A DNA stretch of 62,154 nt from an uncultured Acetatifactor sp. GTDB lineage: Bacteria; Bacillota; Clostridia; Lachnospirales; Lachnospiraceae. The notes under the pieces are model-generated. The model made no database searches. It was not told where the DNA came from and was given only the letters and a program-made list of their open reading frames with translations. The stretch spans positions 1 through 62,154 of the forward strand of contig CAJUAB010000004.1 of the NCBI GenBank assembly GCA_910583845.1, read 5' to 3'. Below are positions 15,797 through 24,100 of this stretch, piece by piece (within the stretch, counting starts at the first letter, position 1; every line of letters begins with the position of its first letter). The translations under genes were made by a program, and so were the position numbers.

Positions 15797-17071
15797 TTAC
15801 CTGTTTCCGGACTGCTCGTATTCCTGCACCAGGCGAATAATATCCCTGTTATACCTCTGCCAGTTCGCGTCAAAGGTCGCAAGAAAAGCATCCACATCCT
15901 TCTCCAGAAGGAAGGTCTGAAGCAGCGCGTCCGCGGACATCTCCGAAGGATAATAGTGGTCCTGATAATCCGTCATGTTTCCCTCTTGGATAAATTCCCG
16001 CATCCCGTCCAGCATGGAGGCCAGCCGGAACTCCCCTTTCCTACAGGGAATGGCATTCTGGGCATCAATATATTTCTGCATATTTTCATATGTAAAGAGG
16101 AAATCGAGAACCTGGTAGGCCGCCTCCTTATTCTCGCACGCCGCCGTGACGCAGAAGCCCAGGTCAATTCCGGAGTTCAGCGTCCTGCCCTCCCGCTCGT
16201 CGCTGGCCGGCATGACAAAGGAATCTATATTCAGATCCGGGTTCACCGACAGAATCTGAGGTGTGGCATAACTGCCAATGGGATACATGGCCGATTCCCC
16301 TCTGGCAAAGGCAGTACACGCGTCGTTATAGCCGTAGGCAAAGGGGTCATCCGGTCCATAGGGCAGCAGCGCCAGATATTTCTCCGCCAGCTCCCTGTAT
16401 TCCTGTGTGAAGGTGGTTTCCCCTTTATTGACCTGTTTTGTCGTGTCCGCGGGGGAGAGCTCCACAGCCATGGCATTCCACGGCGCCAGGCAGGTCCAGG
16501 TGTCTTTGAATCCGAAATAGAATGGAAGAATGCCTTCCGCTTCAATGTCTTTACACAGCTGCGTCAGTTCCTCCCACGTCTCCGGGATCTGCCATCCGTG
16601 GGCGTCAAACATATCCCGGTTGTACAGAATACCGGCGGCGTTGGCCACATAGGGCAGAATGTAAGTTCCTTTTGTGGGAACCAGTTCCAGGGCTTCGGCA
16701 ATATCCAGATACCCCTCATTGATCTCCCCCAGCCCCGGGTAATCGGTGATGTCCGCCAGAATTTCCGCGTCCACAAAATAGGAATAATTGATGTCGCCGC
16801 CGATCCCGATGATGTCCGGGTAATCCTCCCGGATGAACCGGGTCTTTAAGATGGTCATCGCGTCATTGGGAGAGCTGATTGTCAGATGGATGGAGTCCTG
16901 GGAGGCGTTGAACTCGTCTTCCACCGTCTTAAAATAGTTGGCAGCTTCCGGCTTATACTGGACAATCTCGATCTCTATTTTGTCCGAGGAAGCTCCGCAG
17001 CCCTGCAGCGGCAGCGCGGCGGCCATGCAGCCCAGCGCCAGCCCCAAGCATTTTAACCTTTTTCCTTTCAT
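15797..17071 (-). CDS. Sugar-binding lipoprotein of the ABC importer
   Basis: A 424-residue extracellular solute-binding protein (family 1). It has a lipoprotein signal: basic MKGKRLK, hydrophobic core and lipobox LQGC, so it would be anchored outside the membrane. Two-lobe binding-protein features follow (YFKTVEDEFNASQDSIHL, then FDAHGWQIPETWEELTQLCKDI). The ATG at 17071 has AGGAG upstream; a 13-codon extension is open but lacks a ribosome site. It is first in the operon of two permeases, alpha-galactosidase and amylosucrase-like enzyme, which suggests raffinose-type sugars. The promoter lies in 17072-17180. Confidence 0.94.
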   Translation of the reverse strand: MKGKRLKCLGLALGCMAAALPLQGCGASSDKIEIEIVQYKPEAANYFKTVEDEFNASQDSIHLTISSPNDAMTILKTRFIREDYPDIIGIGGDINYSYFVDAEILADITDYPGLGEINEGYLDIAEALELVPTKGTYILPYVANAAGILYNRDMFDAHGWQIPETWEELTQLCKDIEAEGILPFYFGFKDTWTCLAPWNAMAVELSPADTTKQVNKGETTFTQEYRELAEKYLALLPYGPDDPFAYGYNDACTAFARGESAMYPIGSYATPQILSVNPDLNIDSFVMPASDEREGRTLNSGIDLGFCVTAACENKEAAYQVLDFLFTYENMQKYIDAQNAIPCRKGEFRLASMLDGMREFIQEGNMTDYQDHYYPSEMSADALLQTFLLEKDVDAFLATFDANWQRYNRDIIRLVQEYEQSGNR

Positions 17072-17180
17072 GGTACTTCTCCTCTCTTTTTGATAAAAAC
17101 ATCTTAACATATCTTAATGCTACCCAGAATAGCTGCATTTTGGATATTTTATGCCTTTTTGCCGCTTCACGGGAATATAT

Positions 17181-17268
17181 TTGAAATCACCTCGCATTTT
17201 GGTATATAATATAGGCAATCCGGCGCTGTCAAAAGCACCGTTTTGTAGTTGTCCATGGTATATAATAT
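17181..17268 (+). promoter_or_regulatory. Promoter region of the second AraC regulator with a duplicated -10 block
   Basis: TTGAAA (17181-17186), 18 bases, TATAAT (17205-17210) is a good promoter. The 12-mer GGTATATAATAT holding this -10 (17201-17212) recurs exactly at 17257-17268, giving a second possible -10 56 bases nearer the gene. The region also separates the regulator from the divergent transporter operon, so regulator sites are expected here. Confidence 0.6.
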
Positions 17269-17316
17269 GTTTGAGTCGGAAGAGAATATGCCGTTTTACG
17301 CACAGTGAGGTATGAT

Positions 17317-18174
17317 ATGAGCGAAGTCATTTTTTCCGTCTTTCCGAGCGAAAATTTTGTGGACCTGGGCCTGTATCAGTTTGGCTGGGAGCAGTGCGAC
17401 CCCTCTCATTCCTTCGGCCCCGCCGCCAGAAATCACTATTTGTTCCACTATTGCCTTTCCGGCACCGGTACGCTTTACGCCCACAATGAGCAGAAGATCA
17501 CCAATACCTTCCAGATCAAGAGCGGACAGGGCTTCATGATATTTCCCAACCAGATCTGCACCTATATTGCGGATGAAAAGATTCCCTGGGAATATGTATG
17601 GTTGGAATTTGACGGGCTGCGCGCGAAGGAAACCGTTGAACTGGCCGGATTCAGCCGGGAGCAGCCGGTATACAGGGCGAGATACAAAGATATTTCTGAA
17701 ATGATGAAAGAAGAAATGTTATATATCGTAAATCATCGGGAGGAATCCTCTTTTCATTTGATCGGACATCTTTATCTGTTTGTGGACAGCCTTGTCCGTT
17801 CCTCCACGGCCGCCCGGATCAGCAAGGGCAGCAGTCTGCGGGATTTTTATATCAAAGAGGCATTTTCCTTTATTGAACAGAATTTTCAGAACGATATTTC
17901 CGTGGAAGATATCGCCGCGTCCATCGGGCTGAACCGCAGCTATTTCGGAAAAATCTTTCACGAAAGCATGGGAAAGACGCCGCAGGAATTTCTCATATCC
18001 TACCGCATGACCAAGGCGACGGAGCTCTTAAAGCTCACGGGCCTCTCTGTGGCAGATATAGGAAATGCAGTCGGTTATCCCAACCAACTGCATTTCTCCA
18101 GAGCTTTTAAAAATGTATACGGCGTATCCCCCCGGCAATGGCGTTATGAGCACGGCGGAAAGGGCCAGTACTGA
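17317..18174 (+). CDS. AraC-family regulator of the oligosaccharide operon (MsmR/RafR type)
   Basis: About 286 residues: a cupin-type N-terminal half (NHYLFHYCLSGTGTLYAHNEQK; GQGFMIFPNQICTYIADEKIPWEYVWLEFDG) and a C-terminal pair of helix-turn-helix motifs (DISVEDIAASIGLNRSYFGKIFHESMG; SVADIGNAVGYPNQLHFSRAFKNVYG). The WEYVWLEFDG block is typical of raffinose/melibiose/multiple-sugar regulators. ATG at 17317 with GTGAGG six bases before; a GTG at 17305 is less likely. Divergent from the importer operon, so it is its probable activator. Confidence 0.9.
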   Translation: MSEVIFSVFPSENFVDLGLYQFGWEQCDPSHSFGPAARNHYLFHYCLSGTGTLYAHNEQKITNTFQIKSGQGFMIFPNQICTYIADEKIPWEYVWLEFDGLRAKETVELAGFSREQPVYRARYKDISEMMKEEMLYIVNHREESSFHLIGHLYLFVDSLVRSSTAARISKGSSLRDFYIKEAFSFIEQNFQNDISVEDIAASIGLNRSYFGKIFHESMGKTPQEFLISYRMTKATELLKLTGLSVADIGNAVGYPNQLHFSRAFKNVYGVSPRQWRYEHGGKGQY

Positions 18175-18200
18175 CATACGGCCCATTGTCCGGCGACGCC

Positions 18201-18641
18201 TCAGGCCCTGTGATCCATGGCATCCTGCCGCTGCCTGTGCCGCCGGGCCAGATCTCCGATGGTCACATTGTCCACCACCCTGTTCACCGCTTCGTAAACG
18301 TCTTTCCATACCTGCAAAGTCTCACAGGTGTCACAGCGCTCGCAGACTCCGTAGTCCTCCTCCAGACAGGCCACCGGAGCCAGCGAGCCCTCCGTCAGCC
18401 GCAGCACCATGCCCACGGTGTAATTCTCCGGTTCTTTGGCCAGACGGTAGCCTCCCTGAGCGCCCCGTACGCTTTTCACATACCCCGCCCTGTTCAGCAC
18501 GGCGATGATCTGTTCCAGGTACTTCTCCGAGAGGCCCTGCCTGGCCGCAATCTCCTTGACTTTGATGCATTCCCCGCCACCGTTCAGCGCCAGATCCAGC
18601 ATGACCCGCACCGCGTAGCGCCCCTTGGTCGATATTTTCAT
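18201..18641 (-). CDS. Rrf2-family regulator, CymR/IscR-like
   Basis: A 146-residue protein with the Rrf2 winged helix (MKISTKGRYAVRVMLDLA, then VKEIAARQGLSEKYLEQI and VRGAQGGYRLA). It holds a Cys cluster at 92, 100, 103 and 106 (ACLEEDYGVCERCDTC), close in position to the iron-sulfur ligands of IscR, so it may bind a cluster. It lies 46 bases downstream of cysK on the same strand, which points to control of cysteine supply, as for CymR; CymR itself works through CysK and lacks the cluster cysteines. The ATG at 18641 starts the conserved N-terminus. Confidence 0.92.
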   Translation of the reverse strand: MKISTKGRYAVRVMLDLALNGGGECIKVKEIAARQGLSEKYLEQIIAVLNRAGYVKSVRGAQGGYRLAKEPENYTVGMVLRLTEGSLAPVACLEEDYGVCERCDTCETLQVWKDVYEAVNRVVDNVTIGDLARRHRQRQDAMDHRA

Positions 18642-18687
18642 ACACATCCGTCCCCATGCAACTGATTCTTTCCGGCCGGACTCCGCC

Positions 18688-19623
18688 TTATTCCGCAAAC
18701 ATGGCCGTGGACAGATATCTGTCCCCGGAGTCCGGCAATAATGCCACGATTGTCTTATCCCTGTTCTGGGGCCTGAGCGCCAGCATGGACGCCGCGTACA
18801 GCGCCGCGCCGGAGGTGATGCCCACCAGGATGCCCTCCTTTTGGGCCATGTCCCGGCCCGCGGCATATGCCTGCTCCGTAGTCACGGTAAACACCTCATC
18901 GTACACCTGGGTGTTCAGAACCGACGGAACAAAGCCCGCTCCGATGCCCTGAAGCCTGTGAGGGCCGGGGGCTCCGCCGGAAAGCACCGGCGAGTCCGAC
19001 GGCTCCACCGCCACCACCTCTATTCTGGGATTCTTGGATTTCAGATAAGTTCCCACGCCCGTTATGGTGCCCCCCGTGCCCACACCCGCTACAAATATGT
19101 CCACCTGGCCGTCCGTGTCCTCCCAGATTTCGGGGCCGGTAGCCGCCGCATGGGCCGCCGGGTTGGCCGCATTGTCAAACTGCCCCAGAATCACCGCGCC
19201 GGGGATCTCCCGCCGCAACTCCTCCGCTCTATCAATGGCCCCCTTCATTCCCTTGGCGCCCTCCGTCAGCACCAGCTGCGCCCCGTAGGCTTTCAGCAAA
19301 TTGCGGCGCTCCACGCTCATGGTATCCGGCAGTGTCAGAATGGTCCGGTACCCCTTGGCCGCCGCCACACAGGCCAGACCAATGCCGGTGTTGCCGCTGG
19401 TGGGCTCAATGATGGTGGCACCGGGCCTTAAGATCCCCTTGCGCTCCGCGTCCTCCACCATGGAAAGCGCCACCCTGTCCTTCACGCTGCCCGCCGGGTT
19501 CAGGTATTCCAGCTTTGCCAGAATAACGGCATCCCGTATGCCCTTTTCCCTCATATAATTCTCCACCTTCAACAGGGGAGTGCGGCCAATCAGTTCCGTG
19601 GCGCTGCTGTATATTTTTGCCAT
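18688..19623 (-). CDS. cysK: Cysteine synthase A (O-acetylserine sulfhydrylase)
   Basis: A 311-residue PLP enzyme. Lys48 in NPAGSVKDR is the cofactor lysine; PTSGNTGIGLA binds substrate carboxylate and GVGTGGTITGVG holds the PLP phosphate. It makes L-cysteine from O-acetylserine and sulfide. The ATG at 19623 has GGAGAAAC just upstream; six codons of extension have no ribosome site. It is the first gene of an operon with the Rrf2 regulator, under a strong promoter with a palindrome at the start site. No cysE is adjacent. Confidence 0.96.
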   Translation of the reverse strand: MAKIYSSATELIGRTPLLKVENYMREKGIRDAVILAKLEYLNPAGSVKDRVALSMVEDAERKGILRPGATIIEPTSGNTGIGLACVAAAKGYRTILTLPDTMSVERRNLLKAYGAQLVLTEGAKGMKGAIDRAEELRREIPGAVILGQFDNAANPAAHAAATGPEIWEDTDGQVDIFVAGVGTGGTITGVGTYLKSKNPRIEVVAVEPSDSPVLSGGAPGPHRLQGIGAGFVPSVLNTQVYDEVFTVTTEQAYAAGRDMAQKEGILVGITSGAALYAASMLALRPQNRDKTIVALLPDSGDRYLSTAMFAE

Positions 19624-19649
19624 AATCGTTTCTCCTTCCATTTCCTACT

Positions 19650-19703
19650 TATTCAGTATGAATATTATGGAATAAATATATACCGGGAACCGGGATTTGT
19701 CAA
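19650..19703 (-). promoter_or_regulatory. cysK promoter with palindromic operator
   Basis: On the reverse strand: TTGACA (19703-19698), exactly 17 bases, TATATT (19680-19675). A perfect palindrome TATTCAGTATGAATA (6-bp arms, 3-base centre) lies at 19650-19664, covering about +4 to +18. That position fits repression, most simply by the Rrf2 product of the same operon. Confidence 0.75.
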
Positions 19704-19781
19704 TGGTATTTTGGGGTGCCGGACCCGCATGCGGGCATACTGTCCCCGTGGCGCGCGCTCCGCGCGAAACCGCAGATACTG

Positions 19782-20804
19782 TCATGAGGTTTCGCCGCCG
19801 AACATTTTCATATATTTTTCCGCCTCTTCCAGGGACAAACCGATTTTTTCCTGCATTCTTTTCAGAATGGTTTCATCGTCATATCCGTCTTCCCGCCCTA
19901 ACTCAATCAGCATTTTCGCCTGCCCCTGAGCCATCCCCTCGCTAAGACCCTGACTGAGGCCCTGACTGAGACCCTGACTGAGACCCTGACTGAGACCCTG
20001 ACTAATACCCTGACTAATACCCTGACGCACCAGTCTTTCGGATTCTGTTTCAATTACCGTTCCACCCATAATATTCACCAGCCTTTCTTCGTTCCTGTTT
20101 CCATTTGCTATATGTGTTATTATAGTATTAACGAATCCCATAAGATCAATCATCTCCACATCCGACAATTCTCCGTCCCGGTGCAGGCGCAGCATCTCAT
20201 CCCTGAAATATGTCAGATCGTCCACAGCAGGCCCCACATCCTGTTCCGCCGTTATATCCTTTTCATATCTCGCTATGTAAAAAGGGATATATGGAAACAG
20301 ACGCTTTTCCACAATATATTCTTTGGTAAGCTGCTCCAGGATTACATTGTCCGATTCGTAGTCCACGGACTGCCCGTCAGGAAAAACAAAAGTAATCTTC
20401 GTTTCTTTCGGGGTCTTTTCCGTCCTCTTCACATATATCACCGAAAAACGGGGCATGGGGATCGTAGCATGGCCTATATCCCATTTTGCGAACTGTCTCG
20501 CCACAATAAACGCGTATTCAGCAATTCTGATCGCCATCGAGCCGTCATCGTAGCTCTGGCACTCAAGAAGATACACTTCTTTTCCGATCTTAATCAGGAA
20601 ATCCGATATCTGCTCTTCGATCTCCCTGCCCCCGTCCCGGGTCTCACTCTCTGTCAGGTAACCCTCCGATGGCAATATATCCACATGGATGTCCAGCGAA
20701 TAATTCTTTCCGAAAATGTCGTTAATAACAGAGACAAACAGTCTTTTGTGCTTGCTTTTCATAGTCTTGAACACATTGTCGTAATCATGTGTCTTTTTTT
20801 GCAT
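19782..20804 (-). CDS. Rpn-family recombination-promoting nuclease / putative transposase
   Basis: A 340-residue protein of the PD-(D/E)XK Rpn group. The N-terminal half begins HDYDNVFKTMKSKHKRLFVSVINDIFG and has the nuclease core (EEQISDFLIKIGKEVYLLECQSYDDGSMAIRIAEY: Asp and Glu-Xaa-Gln). Near the C-terminus are seven or eight QG(L/I)S repeats, encoded by a 12-bp tandem array, then a helical end. Such tails are typical of the family. The ATG at 20804 has GAGAGGAAAA upstream; an extension to 20888 is open but without a ribosome site. Rpn proteins are reported to promote RecA-independent recombination or to act in phage defence; the role here is unknown. Confidence 0.9.
   Translation of the reverse strand: MQKKTHDYDNVFKTMKSKHKRLFVSVINDIFGKNYSLDIHVDILPSEGYLTESETRDGGREIEEQISDFLIKIGKEVYLLECQSYDDGSMAIRIAEYAFIVARQFAKWDIGHATIPMPRFSVIYVKRTEKTPKETKITFVFPDGQSVDYESDNVILEQLTKEYIVEKRLFPYIPFYIARYEKDITAEQDVGPAVDDLTYFRDEMLRLHRDGELSDVEMIDLMGFVNTIITHIANGNRNEERLVNIMGGTVIETESERLVRQGISQGISQGLSQGLSQGLSQGLSQGLSEGMAQGQAKMLIELGREDGYDDETILKRMQEKIGLSLEEAEKYMKMFGGETS
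19944..20027 (-). repeat. 12-bp tandem repeat in the Rpn gene
   Basis: Seven units of 12 bases with core CCCTGACT on the forward strand, differing mainly at the first three bases (AAG, GAG, AAT). Each encodes a QGLS or QGIS tetrapeptide. Several adjacent units are identical, so the copy number could change by slippage without shifting the frame. Confidence 0.9.
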
Positions 20805-21037
20805 ATTATTTTCCTCTCGCAGATCAGACATTGCAGACATACGCGATACGCGCTCCTGATATACCGGTAATTCCGCAGATTGTCCCATCCTTTTTTATCT
20901 ATATTTTTATTATACTGTCCTTTCATTGTTTTGGCAATATACAGAAGTTTGACCAATCCCTGTAGTTCCTCTTGCGCAGCTTCCTCTTTTTTGATAAATT
21001 TATACTATAATCAGGCTGACAAAAAGAGGATTGTAAG

Positions 21038-22444
21038 ATGATAACAGATGGATTCTATAACGTACCCTGCGTATATGAAAAAAAAGAAGGAGATTTCCGC
21101 TCTTCCCCCGTCCGGGTATCCGTGCCCGGCTCCAAGAGCATCACCAACCGGGCGCTGCTGCTGGCTACTCTGGCCTCAGGCACTTCCATGCTGCGGGGGG
21201 TGCTGTTCTCCGACGACTCACGGCATTTTCTGAAATGCATCCAGGAGCTGGGCTTCGAGACGGAAGTGGACGAAGAGAAAAAAACGGTCCGTGTCAAGGG
21301 CCTGGGAGGAGCGCTCCCCAGGGCGGAGGCCAGTCTCTATGTAGGAAGCGCAGGCACTGCCGCCCGTTTTCTGACTGCTTATCTGGGAGTATCCGGGGGG
21401 ATTTACCATATGGATGCCTCGGAGCAGATGCGCCGACGTCCCATGGCTCCGCTTCTGGCCTCTCTGGAGGAGTTGGGCTGTGAAATAGTCTATGAGGGGG
21501 AGGAGGGACATTTCCCTTTCACCCTGAAAGGCAGGGGCTTTGGCAAAAAAAAGATCGATGTGAATATCGGACACAGCAGCCAGTTTCTCAGCGCCCTGCT
21601 TATAGCCTCCTGCCTGTCCCCGGAGGACATGACCATCCAGATCCAGGGGGAGCATGGTATGGCCTACATCGGGATCACCACCCGGATGATGGAGCAGTTC
21701 GGCGTCCATGCCGCTCCTCTGTACTACTGCGCGGGCAGCGGGGAAAGCCATGACTGCCGCGGATGTGTCAACAGGTCCCGGCCCATGGGCTACCGGATTG
21801 CCGCAAGGCAGCACTACCGGGCGCTGGATTATCAGATTGAGCCGGATGTATCCGCCGCCTGCTACTTCTACGCCCTGGGAGCGTTACTGGGCGCACCCGT
21901 TCAGGTCATGGGGGTGAACCGCGAAAGCATGCAGGGCGATATTGCTTTCCTGGATATTCTGACCCGTATGGGATGCGAGCTGCTGGAGAAAGAGGAAGGC
22001 CTGCTATTGCAGCCCCCGGCGCAGGGACGGCTCCGCGGAGTGACGGCAGATCTGTCCGCCTGCTCCGACCAGGCCATCACACTTGCAGCCATCGCCCCCT
22101 ATGTGGAAGGCCCCACCACCATCACAGGCATCGGGCATATCCGTTTTCAGGAATGTGACCGTTTAAGCGCTATATCGGCGGAGCTGGGGCGCATGGGTAT
22201 CCGCTGCGAGACCACGCCGGACAGTATCACGGTCTATCCTAGTACCCCCAGCCCCTGCACCGTCAGGACCTATGAGGACCACCGTATGGCCATGGGCTTT
22301 GCTCTGACAGGCCTTCGAACCCCCGGTATGATCATCGACAACCCCGGGTGCTGCCGCAAAACCTTCGAAAATTATTTTGAAACCCTGGAAGCATGTATCC
22401 GTCAGTTGCGGATTCAGATACCGTTTTCATCGGAAAGGCCCTGA
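21038..22444 (+). CDS. aroA: 3-phosphoshikimate 1-carboxyvinyltransferase (EPSP synthase)
   Basis: A 468-residue shikimate-pathway enzyme that joins PEP to shikimate 3-phosphate. Conserved parts are visible: VPGSKSITNRALLLA (Lys and Ser-Arg substrate contacts), LYVGSAGTAARFLTAYL, QMRRRPMAPL, SSQFLSALLIA, DLSACSDQAITLAAIA, ECDRLSAISAEL and YEDHRMAMGFAL. The family usually has about 430 residues; the extra length includes an insert near residues 230-265 with a Cys pair (HDCRGCVNRSRPMGYR) that I do not recall from others. A -10-like TATAAT at 21006-21011 lies upstream. It stands alone, not with other aro genes. Confidence 0.95.
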   Translation: MITDGFYNVPCVYEKKEGDFRSSPVRVSVPGSKSITNRALLLATLASGTSMLRGVLFSDDSRHFLKCIQELGFETEVDEEKKTVRVKGLGGALPRAEASLYVGSAGTAARFLTAYLGVSGGIYHMDASEQMRRRPMAPLLASLEELGCEIVYEGEEGHFPFTLKGRGFGKKKIDVNIGHSSQFLSALLIASCLSPEDMTIQIQGEHGMAYIGITTRMMEQFGVHAAPLYYCAGSGESHDCRGCVNRSRPMGYRIAARQHYRALDYQIEPDVSAACYFYALGALLGAPVQVMGVNRESMQGDIAFLDILTRMGCELLEKEEGLLLQPPAQGRLRGVTADLSACSDQAITLAAIAPYVEGPTTITGIGHIRFQECDRLSAISAELGRMGIRCETTPDSITVYPSTPSPCTVRTYEDHRMAMGFALTGLRTPGMIIDNPGCCRKTFENYFETLEACIRQLRIQIPFSSERP

Positions 22445-22519
22445 GCCGTTTTCAGACAGATCCGGACTGGACAGTGCCAAAACCGGGATGATCGGACACC
22501 CCCCACAGGACTTTTTTTC

Positions 22520-22553
22520 TTGCCATATATACAATTTGGGTTTATGCTATATT
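22520..22553 (+). promoter_or_regulatory. Promoter of the carbamate-kinase-like gene
   Basis: TTGCCA (22520-22525) with either TATGCT (22543-22548, 17-bp spacer) or TATATT preceded by TGC (22548-22553, extended -10). It is 44 bases ahead of the ATG and separates this gene from aroA. Confidence 0.5.
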
Positions 22554-22596
22554 CTATAGGAAAGCCTGAAGAAATCCCCGGATAGGAGGTACAGCA

Positions 22597-23538
22597 ATGA
22601 GTAAAAAACATGTAGTCGTGTCCCTGGGACACGATGCGTTAGGACATACCACCCTGGAACAGCATGACGCGGTACGGCGGACTGCCCGCACCTTGGCGGA
22701 CCTGGTGGAGGCGGACTGCCAGCTGACCATCACCCACAGCAACGGCCCTCAGGTCAGCATGATCCACAAGGCCATGACGGAGCTTCGCCGCATTTACATT
22801 GATTACACCCCTGCCCCCATGTGCGTCTGTTCCGCCATGAGCCAGGGCTATGTGGGCTATGACATCCAGAACGCCCTGCGGAGCGAGCTTCTGTCCCGGG
22901 GGATCTCCAAACCGGTATGCACGATCCTGACCCAGGTGACGGTGGACCCCTACGATGAGGCTTTCTATGAGCCCACCAAGGTCATAGGCCGTTATATGTC
23001 CCGTGAGGACGCGGAGACGGAGATCAAAAAAGGAAACTATGTCAGGGAATTTCCCGGCAAAGGTTTCCGGCGTGTGATCGCCGCCCCCAGGCCCATTGAC
23101 ATCGTAGAACTGGAAACCATCCGAACACTGGCCATGGCGGACCAGGTGGTCATCGCCTGCGGCGGCGGCGGTATCCCCGTTATCGAGCAGAAACATATAT
23201 TAAAAGGAGCGTCCGCCGTCATCGAGAAGGACGCCATCGCGGGCAGGCTGGCGGCAGAGCTGCAAAGCGACCAGCTGATCATCCTGACCGGCGTGGACCG
23301 GGTATGCAAAAATTACGGAACGGGGCAGGAGACTCCCCTCTCCGTCATGACGGTTTCGCAGGCTCTGGAACTGATGGAGCAGGGCCATTTTGAGCCTGGC
23401 ACCATGCTGCCCAAGATTGAGGCCGCCATCTCCTATCTGGAGGCAAACCCTCAGGGTGAAGTGCTGATTACCTCCATGAATGCATTAAAAGATGCATTAA
23501 GAGGGAAAAACGGGACCAAAATTACCGCATCCGCATGA
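22597..23538 (+). CDS. arcC: Carbamate kinase homologue with altered N-terminal motif
   Basis: A 313-residue amino-acid-kinase-fold protein that matches carbamate kinase over its length (THSNGPQVSMIH, CSAMSQGYVGYDIQNAL, TILTQVTVDPYDEAFYEPTK, VIACGGGGIPVI, EKDAIAGRLAAEL, TGVDRV). The enzyme makes ATP from carbamoyl phosphate and ADP. The N-terminal motif is VVSLGHDAL where classical members have ALGGNAL, so the Gly-Asn pair is replaced by His-Asp, and THGNGPQVG reads THSNGPQVS. These lie at the nucleotide/substrate site. RBS AGGAGG precedes the ATG. No arcA or arcB is adjacent, so it may serve another carbamoyl donor pathway such as purine or agmatine breakdown, or a different substrate. Confidence 0.85.
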   Translation: MSKKHVVVSLGHDALGHTTLEQHDAVRRTARTLADLVEADCQLTITHSNGPQVSMIHKAMTELRRIYIDYTPAPMCVCSAMSQGYVGYDIQNALRSELLSRGISKPVCTILTQVTVDPYDEAFYEPTKVIGRYMSREDAETEIKKGNYVREFPGKGFRRVIAAPRPIDIVELETIRTLAMADQVVIACGGGGIPVIEQKHILKGASAVIEKDAIAGRLAAELQSDQLIILTGVDRVCKNYGTGQETPLSVMTVSQALELMEQGHFEPGTMLPKIEAAISYLEANPQGEVLITSMNALKDALRGKNGTKITASA

Positions 23539-24067
23539 AATCCTGCAAAATGGCAGTGGATGCCTTATGCCTCTTCTTTCGCTGCTTAGAGATTTGCCGC
23601 AGCTTCCACCCCTGATGCCGCATACCCAGAGCAGACAACAAAGCCCCCAGAAGAATGCAGAAATCCGACACATTGAAAACCAATCTGCGAAGGGGCTTCC
23701 ATTTTATGTTGAAGCTGAAATAATCCATCACATACTGCTGCTTCAATCTGTCATAGGTGTTGCTGAACGCGCCGCCAAGCAGCAGAGACAGTCCCACCCG
23801 CAACAGATTGCTTCCGTAGACACTCAGGCTCAGAATGAATATCAGCGTGGCAATCCCTGTGATCAGAAGGGACAGCGCCGTCACAAGCCGGCCCTGCTTT
23901 TTTCCCATTCCCAGCATGGCCCCTCCGTTGTGGTGCCTGCGCAGCAGCAGTCTTCCGCCCAGAACCGCCTGTTCCTCCCCCAGCGGGAGCTGTCGCTCCA
24001 TGCGTTCTTTGATATAGTTATCGCCTCTGAATATCCCCTCTATCAGACTAACAAAAAAATTTGTCAT
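23522..24067 (-). CDS. Signal peptidase II-like (LspA-like) membrane protein
   Basis: A 181-residue protein that aligns to LspA from its second half of the first extracellular loop on: HHNGGAMLGM corresponds to the N-x-GxAFG motif, GGAFSNTYDRLKQQYVMDYF to the box with the first catalytic Asp (106), and LVFNVSDFCILLGALL to the box with the second (Asp135). Three hydrophobic segments follow the usual pattern, but the first membrane segment of LspA is missing, replaced by a polar 35-residue stretch. Catalytic aspartates are kept, so it could still cleave lipoprotein signals, or be a specialised paralogue. The C-terminal tail is strongly basic. Its 3' end overlaps the convergent carbamate-kinase gene by 17 bases. 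Confidence 0.75.
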   Translation of the reverse strand: MTNFFVSLIEGIFRGDNYIKERMERQLPLGEEQAVLGGRLLLRRHHNGGAMLGMGKKQGRLVTALSLLITGIATLIFILSLSVYGSNLLRVGLSLLLGGAFSNTYDRLKQQYVMDYFSFNIKWKPLRRLVFNVSDFCILLGALLSALGMRHQGWKLRQISKQRKKRHKASTAILQDFMRMR

Positions 24068-24100
24068 ATATGTTTCCCGCCTTCATCCAATGTAGTTCTT

